Below are positions 8,350 through 16,926 of a stretch of DNA of 64,000 bases, piece by piece. Within the stretch, counting starts at the first letter, position 1; every line of letters starts with the position of its first letter. The stretch is from the NCBI GenBank assembly GCA_964439395.1, contig CAYTNV010000017.1, forward strand, positions 10,343 to 74,342, in the 5' to 3' direction. The translations under genes and the position numbers were made by a program. The notes under the pieces are model-generated. The model did no database searches. It was not told the origin of the DNA and saw nothing but the letters and a program-made list of their open reading frames with translations. Source of the stretch: JAUUSJ01 sp964439395 (GTDB lineage: Bacteria > Bacillota > Clostridia > Lachnospirales > Lachnospiraceae).

Positions 8350-8471
8350 AACTTTTCTCCATTTCTCAAAATTTTTCTAATTTCTAGTATATCATATTCT
8401 CTGGAACTATTACATTCTAAATCTCTACGGAATGAAAAACAGCTTACGCTGTTTCAAAACCTGTACCTAAT

Positions 8472-8520
8472 AAAAAAGAATTGCTAGTAAATCCGAGAAA
8501 TTCTCTTATCTACCAGCAAC
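8472..8520 (-). terminator. terminator after the zinc-ribbon membrane gene
   Basis: Minus-strand stem TTGCTGGTA/TACTAGCAA with an inner GAGAA/TTCTC stem, then TTCTTTTTT. Confidence 0.85.
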
Positions 8521-8553
8521 CTTTTCCACACTAGCTATAAACGAGATATCATA

Positions 8554-8946
8554 CTAGCTTCTCTTAATAAATTTTGCCCTACACTTTGGACAAGAAATCT
8601 CGATTCTTCCTTTTCCTCTTGGTACTCTCACCTTTTGTTTGCACTGCGGACATTTATAAATATGATGTGTCTTTCTCACTGCCACAGTCTGAGGGGTTCG
8701 CTTCACCTTTTGTTTCCACGCCTCAAATCTTTGAAGCTCTGCGTATCTCTTCGAAATATTCCTAGAAAACATACGAAAATATGCCACAAAAAGAAGTATA
8801 AGTGCCATCATATCTGTGATAGAGCTTCTAAAAATAATTGTCGCTATCCATAAAACTAAGGAAGCGTAAACCATCACCTTAGATAAATCATCCATTCCAT
8901 AACGTCCATACATAAAACGTCTTAATTTGTCTCTTAACTTATTCAT
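8554..8946 (-). CDS. small membrane protein with C-terminal zinc ribbon
   Basis: A 130-residue protein with basic N-terminal residues, two adjacent hydrophobic segments (about 24-40 and 44-59), a basic linker and a C-terminal zinc ribbon built from CPQC and CPKC. The ribbon should face the cytoplasm. The same architecture is common in Clostridia, but I know of no assigned function. It has a strong AAGGAAGG site and its own terminator. Confidence 0.8.
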   Translation of the reverse strand: MNKLRDKLRRFMYGRYGMDDLSKVMVYASLVLWIATIIFRSSITDMMALILLFVAYFRMFSRNISKRYAELQRFEAWKQKVKRTPQTVAVRKTHHIYKCPQCKQKVRVPRGKGRIEISCPKCRAKFIKRS

Positions 8947-9106
8947 GCCATCCTTCCTTCTTCATAAATACATTAAATTTTCTTAATATTCTGACTTATT
9001 CCACCTCATAAAATGATTTTCGCCTATGAACATCCAAGTTTTAATTTATAACCTATTATATGCAATGGAGTATAACACGAAATCTTGCACAAACTGTGAA
9101 CAAAAC

Positions 9107-11182
9107 TTAATTTTTATAAAAATGATGGTAATATGGAGTACTTTCCCATTCACCGCCCCATTTCCAGCCATATTTCTTGAAAATATTGTAAACCGAGTCT
9201 CCTTTCCGTATCATCGCCTTCTCAACAATCTCATCTTCATACGTCGTATCACGGTCAAAATACTGTTCTCCGTTTGAAGGTATAATCTTTTTTTCTTTTG
9301 CGGGATTTATTGTTGGATTTAGGTCAATCGCATTTCCCTTGGCATGATATCCCAATGTATTATTTCCTGTCAAAAAAAATGCATAATCAAATGTATTATT
9401 ATCTGACAGGGCAACTTTATTCATTCTTGATAACTTTTCATCGAAGACATTATCGACTGGCTTTGTAATTGGCTCAATCGAATCTTTATAATTATCGAGC
9501 AATTCCATCTTTCCAATTGGATAATCAATCTCATAAAGCTCCTGAAAAATCGCCAAAATCTCATCTGCCAAATCAGCATTTACAATCATATGCCCAATAC
9601 TATCTGCACCGTCAAAATTATGATACGGTATCGTTAAATATGAATAGTTCGAAAAATCAAATAATGACGTGTTTTCTGGCACAGTAATTCCCATCATTTC
9701 TTCACGAATTTCTGTTGGAATTTCCTGACTTACTCCAAGAGAACTTCCAATAAGATTGCTTTTGGCTTCTTCCTGCGTATCTTCTAGCTCTTCCGATATT
9801 AGCCCTTTGCTTGTTCCCTCTACATTTGCCTGAGACTGAGAATTCTGCTCTAAGCTTACTTGATTTTCTTGAACACCTGAATTTTCTAATTCTTTTTCAT
9901 TTTCTTGCGTTGAATCTATATTTTCTATCCCCTCTTCCAAAGAAACTGCCGCAGTCTGTGTTTCTATATTTTGTTCTCCCCTCTTCGATCCACTTATTTC
10001 TAATATTAGCATCATAAATGCAAAAATAAATATACAGAGTGCTCCAAAGATAATAAATAAGAGTGTTATTTTTTCATTACGTTGTCTCGTATTCATTTTT
10101 TGACTCTCTTCATTATCCCTATTTAACGGATTGCTTTTTCGCACTAAATTTCCATTCTGTCTATGTATCTGACGATTTGTTCTCTCTTTTTCTATTTTTT
10201 GTCGCTCATCTATTCCTTGCTGCTCATATAAAGCACGATATAATGCTCTCATATTTTGCCAGCGCTCTTCTGCATTTATTTCTAATCCCTTCAAAAGGAC
10301 ATACTCCTTGATTGGATCCATAGAAATTCCAAGCTCTGTCGGCGTCTTTAGCGTATCCTCCATGACACGACTCATCGATTCTTCTGGCTTTCTTCCAGTG
10401 ATTGCTCGGTACATAGTAGCACAGAGAGCATAAATATCTGTCCAAGGTCCCTGTCTTCCCTTTGTCTGATACTGCTCCACTGGTGCATATCCTGGTTTTA
10501 GCATAATTGACAGACTCTTATTTTCATCCGTCACATCCCGCGCCGCCCCAAAATCCAATAATTTTACTTGTGAATTTTTCGTAATCATAATATTATCTGG
10601 GCTAATATCTCGATGAATCAATCCCTGCGCATGAACCTCAGCCAAAGATACAATAACTGGTTTCATCATAGTAAAAACCGAATCCACCTGAAGTTTCCCC
10701 CCATTTCTCCTAAGAAAATGTCCAAAATCTTCTCCCTCTATATATTCCATAACTATATAGGCTGTTCCATTTTCCTGAAAAAAATCTTTGACTGAGACAA
10801 TTCCTTGCATATCATGAAATCTTGCAAGTGTCTGTGCCTCTAATAAAAACTTTTCTCTTCCTTTTTCATAATACTCTCTTCCCTTGGAAAAGACAGAGAC
10901 AGTGTCACTTCCAGTCACATTTCTAGAGACAAGACCAGATGGAAAATATTCTTTGATTGCCACCGTAATCTGTAAATTCAATTCCAAACCAATATAGGTA
11001 ATTCCAAATCCACCTTCTCCGAGTGTTTTTCCCAAAATATATTTTCCGTTTAAAATGGTCTGAGGAGAAAGTTGATGTCCCATAGACTCATATTTCTCTA
11101 AATCAAACCCACAGTATGGACAGCTGCCTTTTGATGGCTTTTCCTTCATACATCCTAAACATAATAAATTAATATCTTTCAT
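9107..11182 (-). CDS. zinc-ribbon Ser/Thr kinase fused to an M15 (VanY-like) peptidase domain
   Basis: A 691-residue receptor-like protein. Residues 8-24 form a zinc ribbon (CLGC...CPYCG). A Hanks-type kinase follows, with GEGGFG at 55-60, catalytic lysine K77 (VAIKEYF), HRD-type LIHRDISPDN and LLDFGAARD, so it looks active. A single membrane segment lies near 373-395, followed by a Glu/Ser-rich linker. The extracellular C-terminus (about 500-691) matches D-Ala-D-Ala carboxypeptidase-type M15 enzymes: zinc ligands in YHAKGNAIDLNP and HHF, and WKWGGEWES. It probably couples peptidoglycan binding or cleavage outside to phosphorylation inside. PASTA domains, the usual sensors, are absent. Confidence 0.88.
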   Translation of the reverse strand: MKDINLLCLGCMKEKPSKGSCPYCGFDLEKYESMGHQLSPQTILNGKYILGKTLGEGGFGITYIGLELNLQITVAIKEYFPSGLVSRNVTGSDTVSVFSKGREYYEKGREKFLLEAQTLARFHDMQGIVSVKDFFQENGTAYIVMEYIEGEDFGHFLRRNGGKLQVDSVFTMMKPVIVSLAEVHAQGLIHRDISPDNIMITKNSQVKLLDFGAARDVTDENKSLSIMLKPGYAPVEQYQTKGRQGPWTDIYALCATMYRAITGRKPEESMSRVMEDTLKTPTELGISMDPIKEYVLLKGLEINAEERWQNMRALYRALYEQQGIDERQKIEKERTNRQIHRQNGNLVRKSNPLNRDNEESQKMNTRQRNEKITLLFIIFGALCIFIFAFMMLILEISGSKRGEQNIETQTAAVSLEEGIENIDSTQENEKELENSGVQENQVSLEQNSQSQANVEGTSKGLISEELEDTQEEAKSNLIGSSLGVSQEIPTEIREEMMGITVPENTSLFDFSNYSYLTIPYHNFDGADSIGHMIVNADLADEILAIFQELYEIDYPIGKMELLDNYKDSIEPITKPVDNVFDEKLSRMNKVALSDNNTFDYAFFLTGNNTLGYHAKGNAIDLNPTINPAKEKKIIPSNGEQYFDRDTTYEDEIVEKAMIRKGDSVYNIFKKYGWKWGGEWESTPYYHHFYKN

Positions 11183-11385
11183 TATTCTCCTCTCGTTTTT
11201 ATTAACTAATTGAATATCTCAAATCCATTTCACTATTAAATTTTATAACGGAATATACACTCTATAACTTAATGAAAAAAATTTCCATTCATTATTTTAT
11301 ATTCCAATCATTTAAAATGATAGATTTCTTCGACTTAGTTCAATCTAATTTATTCATATAAATATTTTTATTATAACACGGTACG

Positions 11386-11470
11386 AAAAAAGATGCTATC
11401 TAAGATTTCTATACCTTATCAAATAGTAAAACATTATTGATAAGATACAGTTTTTCTCAAATAGCATCTT
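11386..11470 (-). terminator. long bidirectional hairpin terminator after bioB
   Basis: An approximately 80-base imperfect stem-loop, outer arms GATGCTAT/ATAGCATC and inner arms CTTATCAA/TTGATAAG, followed on the minus strand by TTTTTTC. It separates bioB from the kinase-peptidase gene. The gap 11183-11385 holds no other recognisable feature. Confidence 0.8.
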
Positions 11471-11564
11471 TCTATTGCATATATATTTCAAAAATGGTCT
11501 GTAAAATACACCTCTGTCATAGGCAAACTTCTGTTATCCGTGTGATAAAAACATTTTTACTTAT

Positions 11565-12533
11565 TTACAATTTCACCTCATATCCAAGTTTCCCGAGCAG
11601 TTTCATATCTGTCTCCACATTAATTCCCGCTGTCGTAAGCATATCTCCGCTAATGGTGGCATTTGCCCCACTCTTAAAACATTTCTCTCCTTTGTCCCCA
11701 ACTAAACCTCTTCCACCTGCCAGACGAATATTTCCATCTGGAATAATAAAGCGAAATATTGCGACAATCCGACATAACTCATCATTTGTCAATATACGGT
11801 TCTTTTCATAAGGAGTGCCAGGAATTGGATTTAATAAATTTACAGGAATGGATTTTACCCCAAGTTCTCTCGCCGTAAATACCATATCAATACGGTCTTC
11901 CATCGTCTCACCAAGTCCCATAATTCCACCGGAACAGACAGTAAGTCCCGCCCTCTTTGCCGCCTTTAGCGTCTTAATCTTTTCATCATAAGTATGAGTG
12001 GAGCAGACTTGTGGGAAATATCTTCTAGAAGTCTCCAAATTACAATGTACTCTAGATGCCCCTGCTGCCTTAATTTTTCTAAACTGTTCCTCATCCAACA
12101 ACCCAAAAGAGACACAGACTTCTATTCCCACCTCCTTACGAACTACTTTAATACTTTGACATACCTTATCTACCTCTTTATTTGAAAGCCTTCTTCCACT
12201 TGTAACAATCGAATATCTCAACACACCCTGTTCTTTATTTTTTCTCGCCTCCATAACAATTTCTTCTGTATCTAATAAAGGATACGTCTCCACACAGGAC
12301 GTTGTATAATAGGCACTCTGAGCACAGTACTTACAGTCCTCTGAACATTTACCACATTTTCCGTTAATAATCGTGCACATATCAAACTGATTTCCACAAA
12401 AATAGGATCGAATCTCATCTGCTGCCTTTGTCAACTCCCCTAACGGACTATCTATAAGCTGCATTACCTCATCTTTCTCCAATAATTGTCCTAAATAAAT
12501 TTTTGCTTTTAAACTTTCTATTATCATGCTCAT
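11565..12533 (-). CDS. bioB: biotin synthase
   Basis: This 322-residue radical-SAM enzyme inserts sulfur into dethiobiotin. The [4Fe-4S] cluster motif appears as CSEDCKYCAQS (CxxxCxxC). Typical downstream segments are CVSFGLLDEEQ, RVHCNLETSRRYF, CSGGIMGLGET, PVNLLNPIPGTP and RLAGGRGLVGDKG. Length is normal. It stands alone without other bio genes nearby, behind its own promoter and two BirA-like operators, so biotin control of the single gene is likely. Confidence 0.95.
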   Translation of the reverse strand: MSMIIESLKAKIYLGQLLEKDEVMQLIDSPLGELTKAADEIRSYFCGNQFDMCTIINGKCGKCSEDCKYCAQSAYYTTSCVETYPLLDTEEIVMEARKNKEQGVLRYSIVTSGRRLSNKEVDKVCQSIKVVRKEVGIEVCVSFGLLDEEQFRKIKAAGASRVHCNLETSRRYFPQVCSTHTYDEKIKTLKAAKRAGLTVCSGGIMGLGETMEDRIDMVFTARELGVKSIPVNLLNPIPGTPYEKNRILTNDELCRIVAIFRFIIPDGNIRLAGGRGLVGDKGEKCFKSGANATISGDMLTTAGINVETDMKLLGKLGYEVKL

Positions 12534-12592
12534 ATTCTTTCCTACTTTCTTAATTTATCATGATAAATCGCATAATTAAAAAATAATATTTA

Positions 12593-12679
12593 TGTCAACT
12601 CATTATTATTTTTAGTTCACATTTTAAAGTATAACAAGGAGTAAAAAAAATGTCAACTTATTAATAAAATAAGTTGACA
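12593..12679 (-). promoter_or_regulatory. bioB promoter with two BirA-like operators
   Basis: The promoter is TTGACA (12656-12651), 17-base spacer, TATACT (12633-12628). Two sites of the form TGTNAAC-N15-GTTGACA flank it: 12651-12679 (perfect dyad, overlapping the -35) and 12593-12621 (one mismatch, covering the start site). The 7-15-7 layout matches Firmicute biotin-repressor boxes. A further 16-bp perfect palindrome, ATTTATCATGATAAAT, lies at 12553-12568 in the leader. Confidence 0.72.
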
Positions 12680-12684
12680 TTTTT
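12643..12684 (-). terminator. terminator of the perR-SDR-rubredoxin operon, overlapping the bio operator
   Basis: On the minus strand a 17-bp AT-rich stem (AAAAATGTCAACTTATT and its complement) is followed by TTTTTTTT. The same bases contain the upstream BirA-like dyad and the bioB -35 element, so one sequence appears to end one transcript and control the next. Confidence 0.75.
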
Positions 12685-12693
12685 ATATTTTAT

Positions 12694-13311
12694 TTAAGCA
12701 GTCACTTTCTCAAAATCGGAGGCTGGATGCTTACATAGTGGACAGACAAAATCAGAAGGAAGCTCCTCTCCCTCATAGATATATCCACAAATAGTGCAGC
12801 GCCATACCGTTTTTCCACCAGTATTTGGCTTCTCAGGCTGAGGTTTGATAGAAGACTGATAATAACTATAAGTTGCGGAAGGTACAGATGATAATACTTC
12901 CATATCATCCACAGAAGCGATAAACATCGTATGTGTTCCAAGATCAATCTCCTGCTCCACTGTCGCACTAATATAACCGTTCGTACCAGCTGTTACATAG
13001 TAGAGATTATTTGCACTGCGCTTACAATCTTCATAACCATTAAATTTGTCTACTGTTCGTCCTGACTGAAATCCAAAATGTTTGAACGTATCAAAGCTGG
13101 CCTCCTCACTCAAAATAGAAATATTAAACTTTCCACTTTGCTTCACTAAGTCATGAGTGAAGTTTGCCTTATTGACCGCAATACTAATTCTGTTAGGTTC
13201 AGAAGTCACCTGACTTGCCGTATTAATAATACAGCCACTGTCCTTGCCATCATAACAAGATGTCAAAACAAATAGGCCGTAGGTTAGTTTGTACATTGTC
13301 TTATTATCCAT
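12694..13311 (-). CDS. hrb: high-molecular-weight rubredoxin (flavin reductase domain plus rubredoxin)
   Basis: A 205-residue fusion. Residues 1-150 form a flavin-reductase-like FMN domain (TYGLFVLTS, NRISIAVNKANFTHD). Residues 166-205 form a rubredoxin-like iron centre with CTICGYIYEG and CPLCKHPASDF. In acetogenic Clostridia this protein passes electrons from NAD(P)H to flavodiiron oxygen or NO reductases. It ends a three-gene operon behind a PerR-like regulator and an SDR enzyme, which fits oxidative or nitrosative stress defence. A strong AGGAGG lies somewhat far (about 14 bases) from the ATG. Confidence 0.88.
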   Translation of the reverse strand: MDNKTMYKLTYGLFVLTSCYDGKDSGCIINTASQVTSEPNRISIAVNKANFTHDLVKQSGKFNISILSEEASFDTFKHFGFQSGRTVDKFNGYEDCKRSANNLYYVTAGTNGYISATVEQEIDLGTHTMFIASVDDMEVLSSVPSATYSYYQSSIKPQPEKPNTGGKTVWRCTICGYIYEGEELPSDFVCPLCKHPASDFEKVTA

Positions 13312-13332
13312 AATTCAAATTCATCCTCCTTT

Positions 13333-14070
13333 TTAACTTATAGCTGCACCATCTACACGAAGAATAGCTCCAGTCACATAGCTGCCTAAATCACTTGCTA
13401 AATATAAATATGCATTGGCAATATCCTCTGGCTCTCCAGGACGACCAAGCGGAATTCCAGCAGAAATTCTATCGACCATTTCCTTTGGCAATGCTGCCAC
13501 CATATCCGTCTTCGTTACACCAGGGGCAACCGCATTGACACGAATTTTATCCTTCGCAAGCTCTCTGGCAAGAGATACTGTCAATCCATTTACGGCAAAT
13601 TTTGTGGCAGGATAACCACATCCAGAAGGTTGACCGTACTTACTCACCATGGAACTAGTGTTAATAATAACACCTCCCCCTTGCTCTTTCATAATTCTTG
13701 CTGCTGCCTGTGAGCAGATAAATACCGCCTTTAAATTTATATCCAAAATTTTGGAAAATTCATCTACTGTATAATCGTAAATGCTCGTTCTAGAAGATAT
13801 TCCCGCATTATTAGCTAAAATATCCACCGCTCCAAACTTTTCCTTTACTGCTAAAAAGGCTTCTGCCACGGCTTTAGAGTCACAAAGGTCTGGCCAGATT
13901 CCTATAATACGTCCCTCATATTCTGGAAGCTGAGCCAATGCTTTTTCTACAGTTTCCTGTCTGGATCCAGCGATAGCCACATTTGCTCCGTTCTCCAAAT
14001 ACTTCTTGACAATGGAAAATCCAATCCCCCTCGTTCCGCCAGTGACAATAGCTGTTTTGCCTTTCACCAT
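13333..14070 (-). CDS. short-chain dehydrogenase/reductase (FabG-like)
   Basis: A 245-residue classical SDR with the NAD(P)-binding TGGTRGIGF, NNAG, and catalytic serine and YxxxK (NTSSMVS...YPATK) motifs; PEDIANAYLYLASD and YVTGAILRVDGA end the fold. It reduces or oxidises a small hydroxy or keto compound, but substrate cannot be told from sequence; FabG-like and sugar-alcohol SDRs look alike. It sits between the Fur-family regulator (14-base gap upstream) and the rubredoxin fusion (21 bases downstream), so it probably works in the same stress response. Confidence 0.88.
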   Translation of the reverse strand: MVKGKTAIVTGGTRGIGFSIVKKYLENGANVAIAGSRQETVEKALAQLPEYEGRIIGIWPDLCDSKAVAEAFLAVKEKFGAVDILANNAGISSRTSIYDYTVDEFSKILDINLKAVFICSQAAARIMKEQGGGVIINTSSMVSKYGQPSGCGYPATKFAVNGLTVSLARELAKDKIRVNAVAPGVTKTDMVAALPKEMVDRISAGIPLGRPGEPEDIANAYLYLASDLGSYVTGAILRVDGAAIS

Positions 14071-14084
14071 ATCGATTCCCTCCT

Positions 14085-14453
14085 TTATTTATTATTATTT
14101 TTTCTACACTCAGAACAAAGATTAAAAACCTTTAAGTCGTAGAATAGAAATTCTTCTCCCAACTGTTTGTATAAGGATGCCGTCAAATCTTCAAGTGAAA
14201 TATCCACAAGCTTTCCACATTCCTTGCATACAAGATGATCGTGTTTTTTTATCCGGTCGTAGCGATCTGGCATTCCCTCAATCGATACTTTACGAATCAG
14301 TTCATTTTCCCATAGTTTATTGATATTATTATATACTGTTGCGAGAACCACTTTTGGATATTTCTTCCTCAAATTTTCAAATACTTGCTCCACAGTTAGA
14401 TGCTCAGCGGAAGTATTGATTATATTATATATTTCTTTTTCATATTTCGTCAT
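14085..14453 (-). CDS. perR: Fur-family regulator, PerR-like
   Basis: A 122-residue Fur-superfamily repressor. The N-terminal winged helix includes HLTVEQVFENLRKKYP and ATVYNNINKLWE, and the metal region has KHDHLVCKECGK with a second pair in CSEC, forming the structural zinc site. The operon content (rubredoxin fusion) and operator sequence favour PerR over Fur or Zur. The ATG at 14453 is chosen because GGAGGG lies seven bases upstream; an upstream TTG overlaps that site. It probably represses its own operon through the two dyads upstream. Confidence 0.85.
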   Translation of the reverse strand: MTKYEKEIYNIINTSAEHLTVEQVFENLRKKYPKVVLATVYNNINKLWENELIRKVSIEGMPDRYDRIKKHDHLVCKECGKLVDISLEDLTASLYKQLGEEFLFYDLKVFNLCSECRKNNNK

Positions 14454-14476
14454 AACCAATCCCTCCTCTTTTATTT

Positions 14477-14511
14477 TTAGAATAATTCTAATTTTATTAT
14501 AATCGTTCTAA
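14477..14511 (-). promoter_or_regulatory. tandem PerR-like operators
   Basis: TTAGAATAATTCTAA (14477-14491) is a perfect 7-1-7 dyad. TTATAATCGTTCTAA (14497-14511) is a near-match 20 bases away, two helical turns. Both resemble PerR boxes (TTATAATNATTATAA) and lie between the perR start and its presumed promoter. Confidence 0.7.
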
Positions 14512-14550
14512 TTTTATTTGTCAACATATATATACGTCCTAATACAATTA

Positions 14551-14586
14551 TTAAAAAGCCTGATCATCTATGACCAAGCTTTTTCT
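14551..14586 (-). terminator. terminator of the SH3b gene at 14640
   Basis: Minus-strand stem AAAGCTTGGTCAT/ATGATCAGGCTTT followed by TTAATAATTG; about 55 bases after the stop. Confidence 0.75.
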
Positions 14587-14639
14587 ATACTTTTATAAAT
14601 TTTTACGGAAATTATTAAATGATTCTTGCTAGATCCCAG

Positions 14640-15473
14640 TTATGTCCAATATGGCTCAAACACTCGTATACATTCATTATCCTCAAATGTTGCAACTACA
14701 TAAATTCCTTCAGAATAACATTCTAATCTATTCAATCGTTTTATAAATTTTTTCTTTGAAACTTTTTCTGATTCAAAATATCCATTATCAAAAGAATTAT
14801 CTGTTTTACAATAATATTTTATTTTATCTGAAAGTTTTATCTTTTTTTCCTTTCCCTGTATTTCTGGAACATTAGGGTCAAGTATACAATTATAATAATA
14901 TATATATCTTCCTTGTATATCTGTCACACAAATAAGTTTTTCCTTTAAACCATCATCTGACTGCAATGTATCTAAATACTGAGATAGGGCATAACCAGTC
15001 GTTCCATTATAATTTATTTTATAAAACCCATTGTTCGCTGAAGCTAAATACTCACACGATGCTCCTAGCGGTATCTCTTTTAGTTTCTTTGCTGATGTAC
15101 TTGCTGAAGCACGAAGGGAAATCCATTCATCACAACCCACTACAAATAAAAGCTCTGCCCCTTCTTCCACTGAAACAATCTGATCCTTCTCTTTACTCAA
15201 ATACTGAGATAGAGCATAGCCCACTGTTCCATTATAACGCACTTTATAAAATCCATTGCTCGCTGTTCCTAAATATTCACAAGATGCTCCTAATGGTATC
15301 TCTTTTAACTTACTCGCTGATGTACTTGCTGAGGAGCGAAGAGAAATCCATTCCTCGCAATCCACTACATACAAAATCTCCGTTGATACCGCCTGGACTT
15401 TTTCCTGATACCCATTAATTCCAAGGAAAACAAATAATAACGCTATGAACAATAATCTTTTTCTTTTTTTCAT
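14640..15473 (-). CDS. secreted protein with two SH3b repeats
   Basis: A 277-residue exported protein. Residues 1-28 form a signal peptide ending near KVQA. Two bacterial SH3 domains of about 60 residues follow, sharing EWISLR, STSA, LKEIPLGASCEYL and GYALSQYL, and then a distinct 100-residue C-terminal domain without recognised family. SH3b domains typically bind cell-wall peptide. The gene follows the zinc-ribbon kinase gene by 51 bases and ends at a terminator, so it may be part of the kinase/M14/SH3b operon that begins at 19108. Confidence 0.85.
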   Translation of the reverse strand: MKKRKRLLFIALLFVFLGINGYQEKVQAVSTEILYVVDCEEWISLRSSASTSASKLKEIPLGASCEYLGTASNGFYKVRYNGTVGYALSQYLSKEKDQIVSVEEGAELLFVVGCDEWISLRASASTSAKKLKEIPLGASCEYLASANNGFYKINYNGTTGYALSQYLDTLQSDDGLKEKLICVTDIQGRYIYYYNCILDPNVPEIQGKEKKIKLSDKIKYYCKTDNSFDNGYFESEKVSKKKFIKRLNRLECYSEGIYVVATFEDNECIRVFEPYWT

Positions 15474-15524
15474 AATTTTTCTCCTTTCATATACCTCTTA
15501 TTTTATATCATTAATTTACTATTT

Positions 15525-16775
15525 TTAGTACACTGTTATGAACATTGCAATAACACCGCCAACTAAAATCACAACAACAATTGCCCAAGCGATTAAAATT
15601 GGTATAATAAAGTTTCCTGAATCATCTTCTGAAATATCCTCTGGATAAACTTCCATTATTTGGCCTCCTCCAGATGAATTCACTGGATTTTTTCCTCCTC
15701 TATTTGCCGAAATGTTTTCACCTTTTTCCTCTTCATTCAAAAAAATAGTCTCATCCATGCCCCTACCATCTCCTAGAGGCGACCAAGTAAATGATTTATT
15801 TTCATAAAGAGCCCTATAAAGCTCTTCCATATTCTGAATTCTACTTTCTCTTCTGACTTCAAGTCCTCTCATTAAAACTGCCTCTTGATTCAGATTGATA
15901 TCTCTAATTCCAAGCTCAGAGGGCTTTTTTAAGGGAGCCCCCATAACTCTCGACATCACATCTTCTGGTTTTCTTCCTGTTATAGCTCGGTACATCGTAC
16001 CACATAAAGCGTAGACATCTGTCCACGGTCCCTGTTTCCCATCCCTGCGATGCTGTTCTTCAGGGGCATATCCTTCTTTTAGTATGACGGACATTCCATC
16101 ATCCGACTTGGAAAAATCTCTAGATGCTCCAAAATCAATTAGTTTTATTTTTTCATTAGGCAACATAATCATATTGTCAGGGCTAATATCTCGGTGAATC
16201 AAATCTTGCTTATGTACTAGATTTAATGTTTTTATTACTGGTTTCATTAGATTGAAAACAACTTCCGGATGCATATGACTATTGTTTTTTTCGATGTTTT
16301 TTAATATTTGAATTAAATTTTTTCCATCTAAATATTCCATTACGATATACGCCGTTCCATTTTCTTCAAAATAATCTCGCACTTCCACAATTCCATCTTC
16401 TCCGCAAAACTTTGCCAAAATTCTCGCCTCTTCTATATAACTTTCTTTTCCCTTAGCATAATATTTTTGTTTTGCCCCAGTGAAAGGTATTACTCGGTTT
16501 CCTCTCTGATTATCCCGAACAGCAAAGGTATTCGGAAAATATTCCTTAATCGCCAGAGGTATTTGCAAATTTAAATCCCATCCTATATAAGTAATTCCAA
16601 ATCCGCCTTCTCCCAAAACTTTTCCTATGAGATATTTTCCATTTAAAATTGTTCCTAAGGGAAGTTGATACATACGAATTTCATATTCTTTTTCATCAAA
16701 TCCGCAGTATGGGCAGACTCCCTCTCTTGTTTTTTTCTTCATACATCCCAGACATAGCAAATGTAATTCTTCCAT
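15525..16775 (-). CDS. zinc-ribbon Ser/Thr kinase with C-terminal membrane anchor
   Basis: A 416-residue kinase closely related to the first half of the kinase-peptidase at 9107. It has an N-terminal zinc ribbon (CLGC...CPYCGF), GEGGFG, catalytic lysine in LAIKEYF, LIHRDISPDN and LIDFGASRD. Instead of an extracellular peptidase it ends with one hydrophobic segment (about 392-414) and a three-residue tail, so it is tail-anchored with the kinase inside. Neighbouring SH3b and M14 peptidase genes suggest cell-wall signalling. All catalytic motifs look intact. AGGAGG precedes the ATG. Confidence 0.88.
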   Translation of the reverse strand: MEELHLLCLGCMKKKTREGVCPYCGFDEKEYEIRMYQLPLGTILNGKYLIGKVLGEGGFGITYIGWDLNLQIPLAIKEYFPNTFAVRDNQRGNRVIPFTGAKQKYYAKGKESYIEEARILAKFCGEDGIVEVRDYFEENGTAYIVMEYLDGKNLIQILKNIEKNNSHMHPEVVFNLMKPVIKTLNLVHKQDLIHRDISPDNMIMLPNEKIKLIDFGASRDFSKSDDGMSVILKEGYAPEEQHRRDGKQGPWTDVYALCGTMYRAITGRKPEDVMSRVMGAPLKKPSELGIRDINLNQEAVLMRGLEVRRESRIQNMEELYRALYENKSFTWSPLGDGRGMDETIFLNEEEKGENISANRGGKNPVNSSGGGQIMEVYPEDISEDDSGNFIIPILIAWAIVVVILVGGVIAMFITVY

Positions 16776-16926
16776 CTTTTCCTCCTATAATATATCTGCT
16801 TTGCCTTATTAATTTTAATTTTCCTATATCAAAAGACAAGGAATGAATAGAGCTAACATCTTAGTGAATTTATGATTGGATAAACTTCCTTTCTAATTTT
16901 TCTATGTCAAGACATTAATCAAATTT

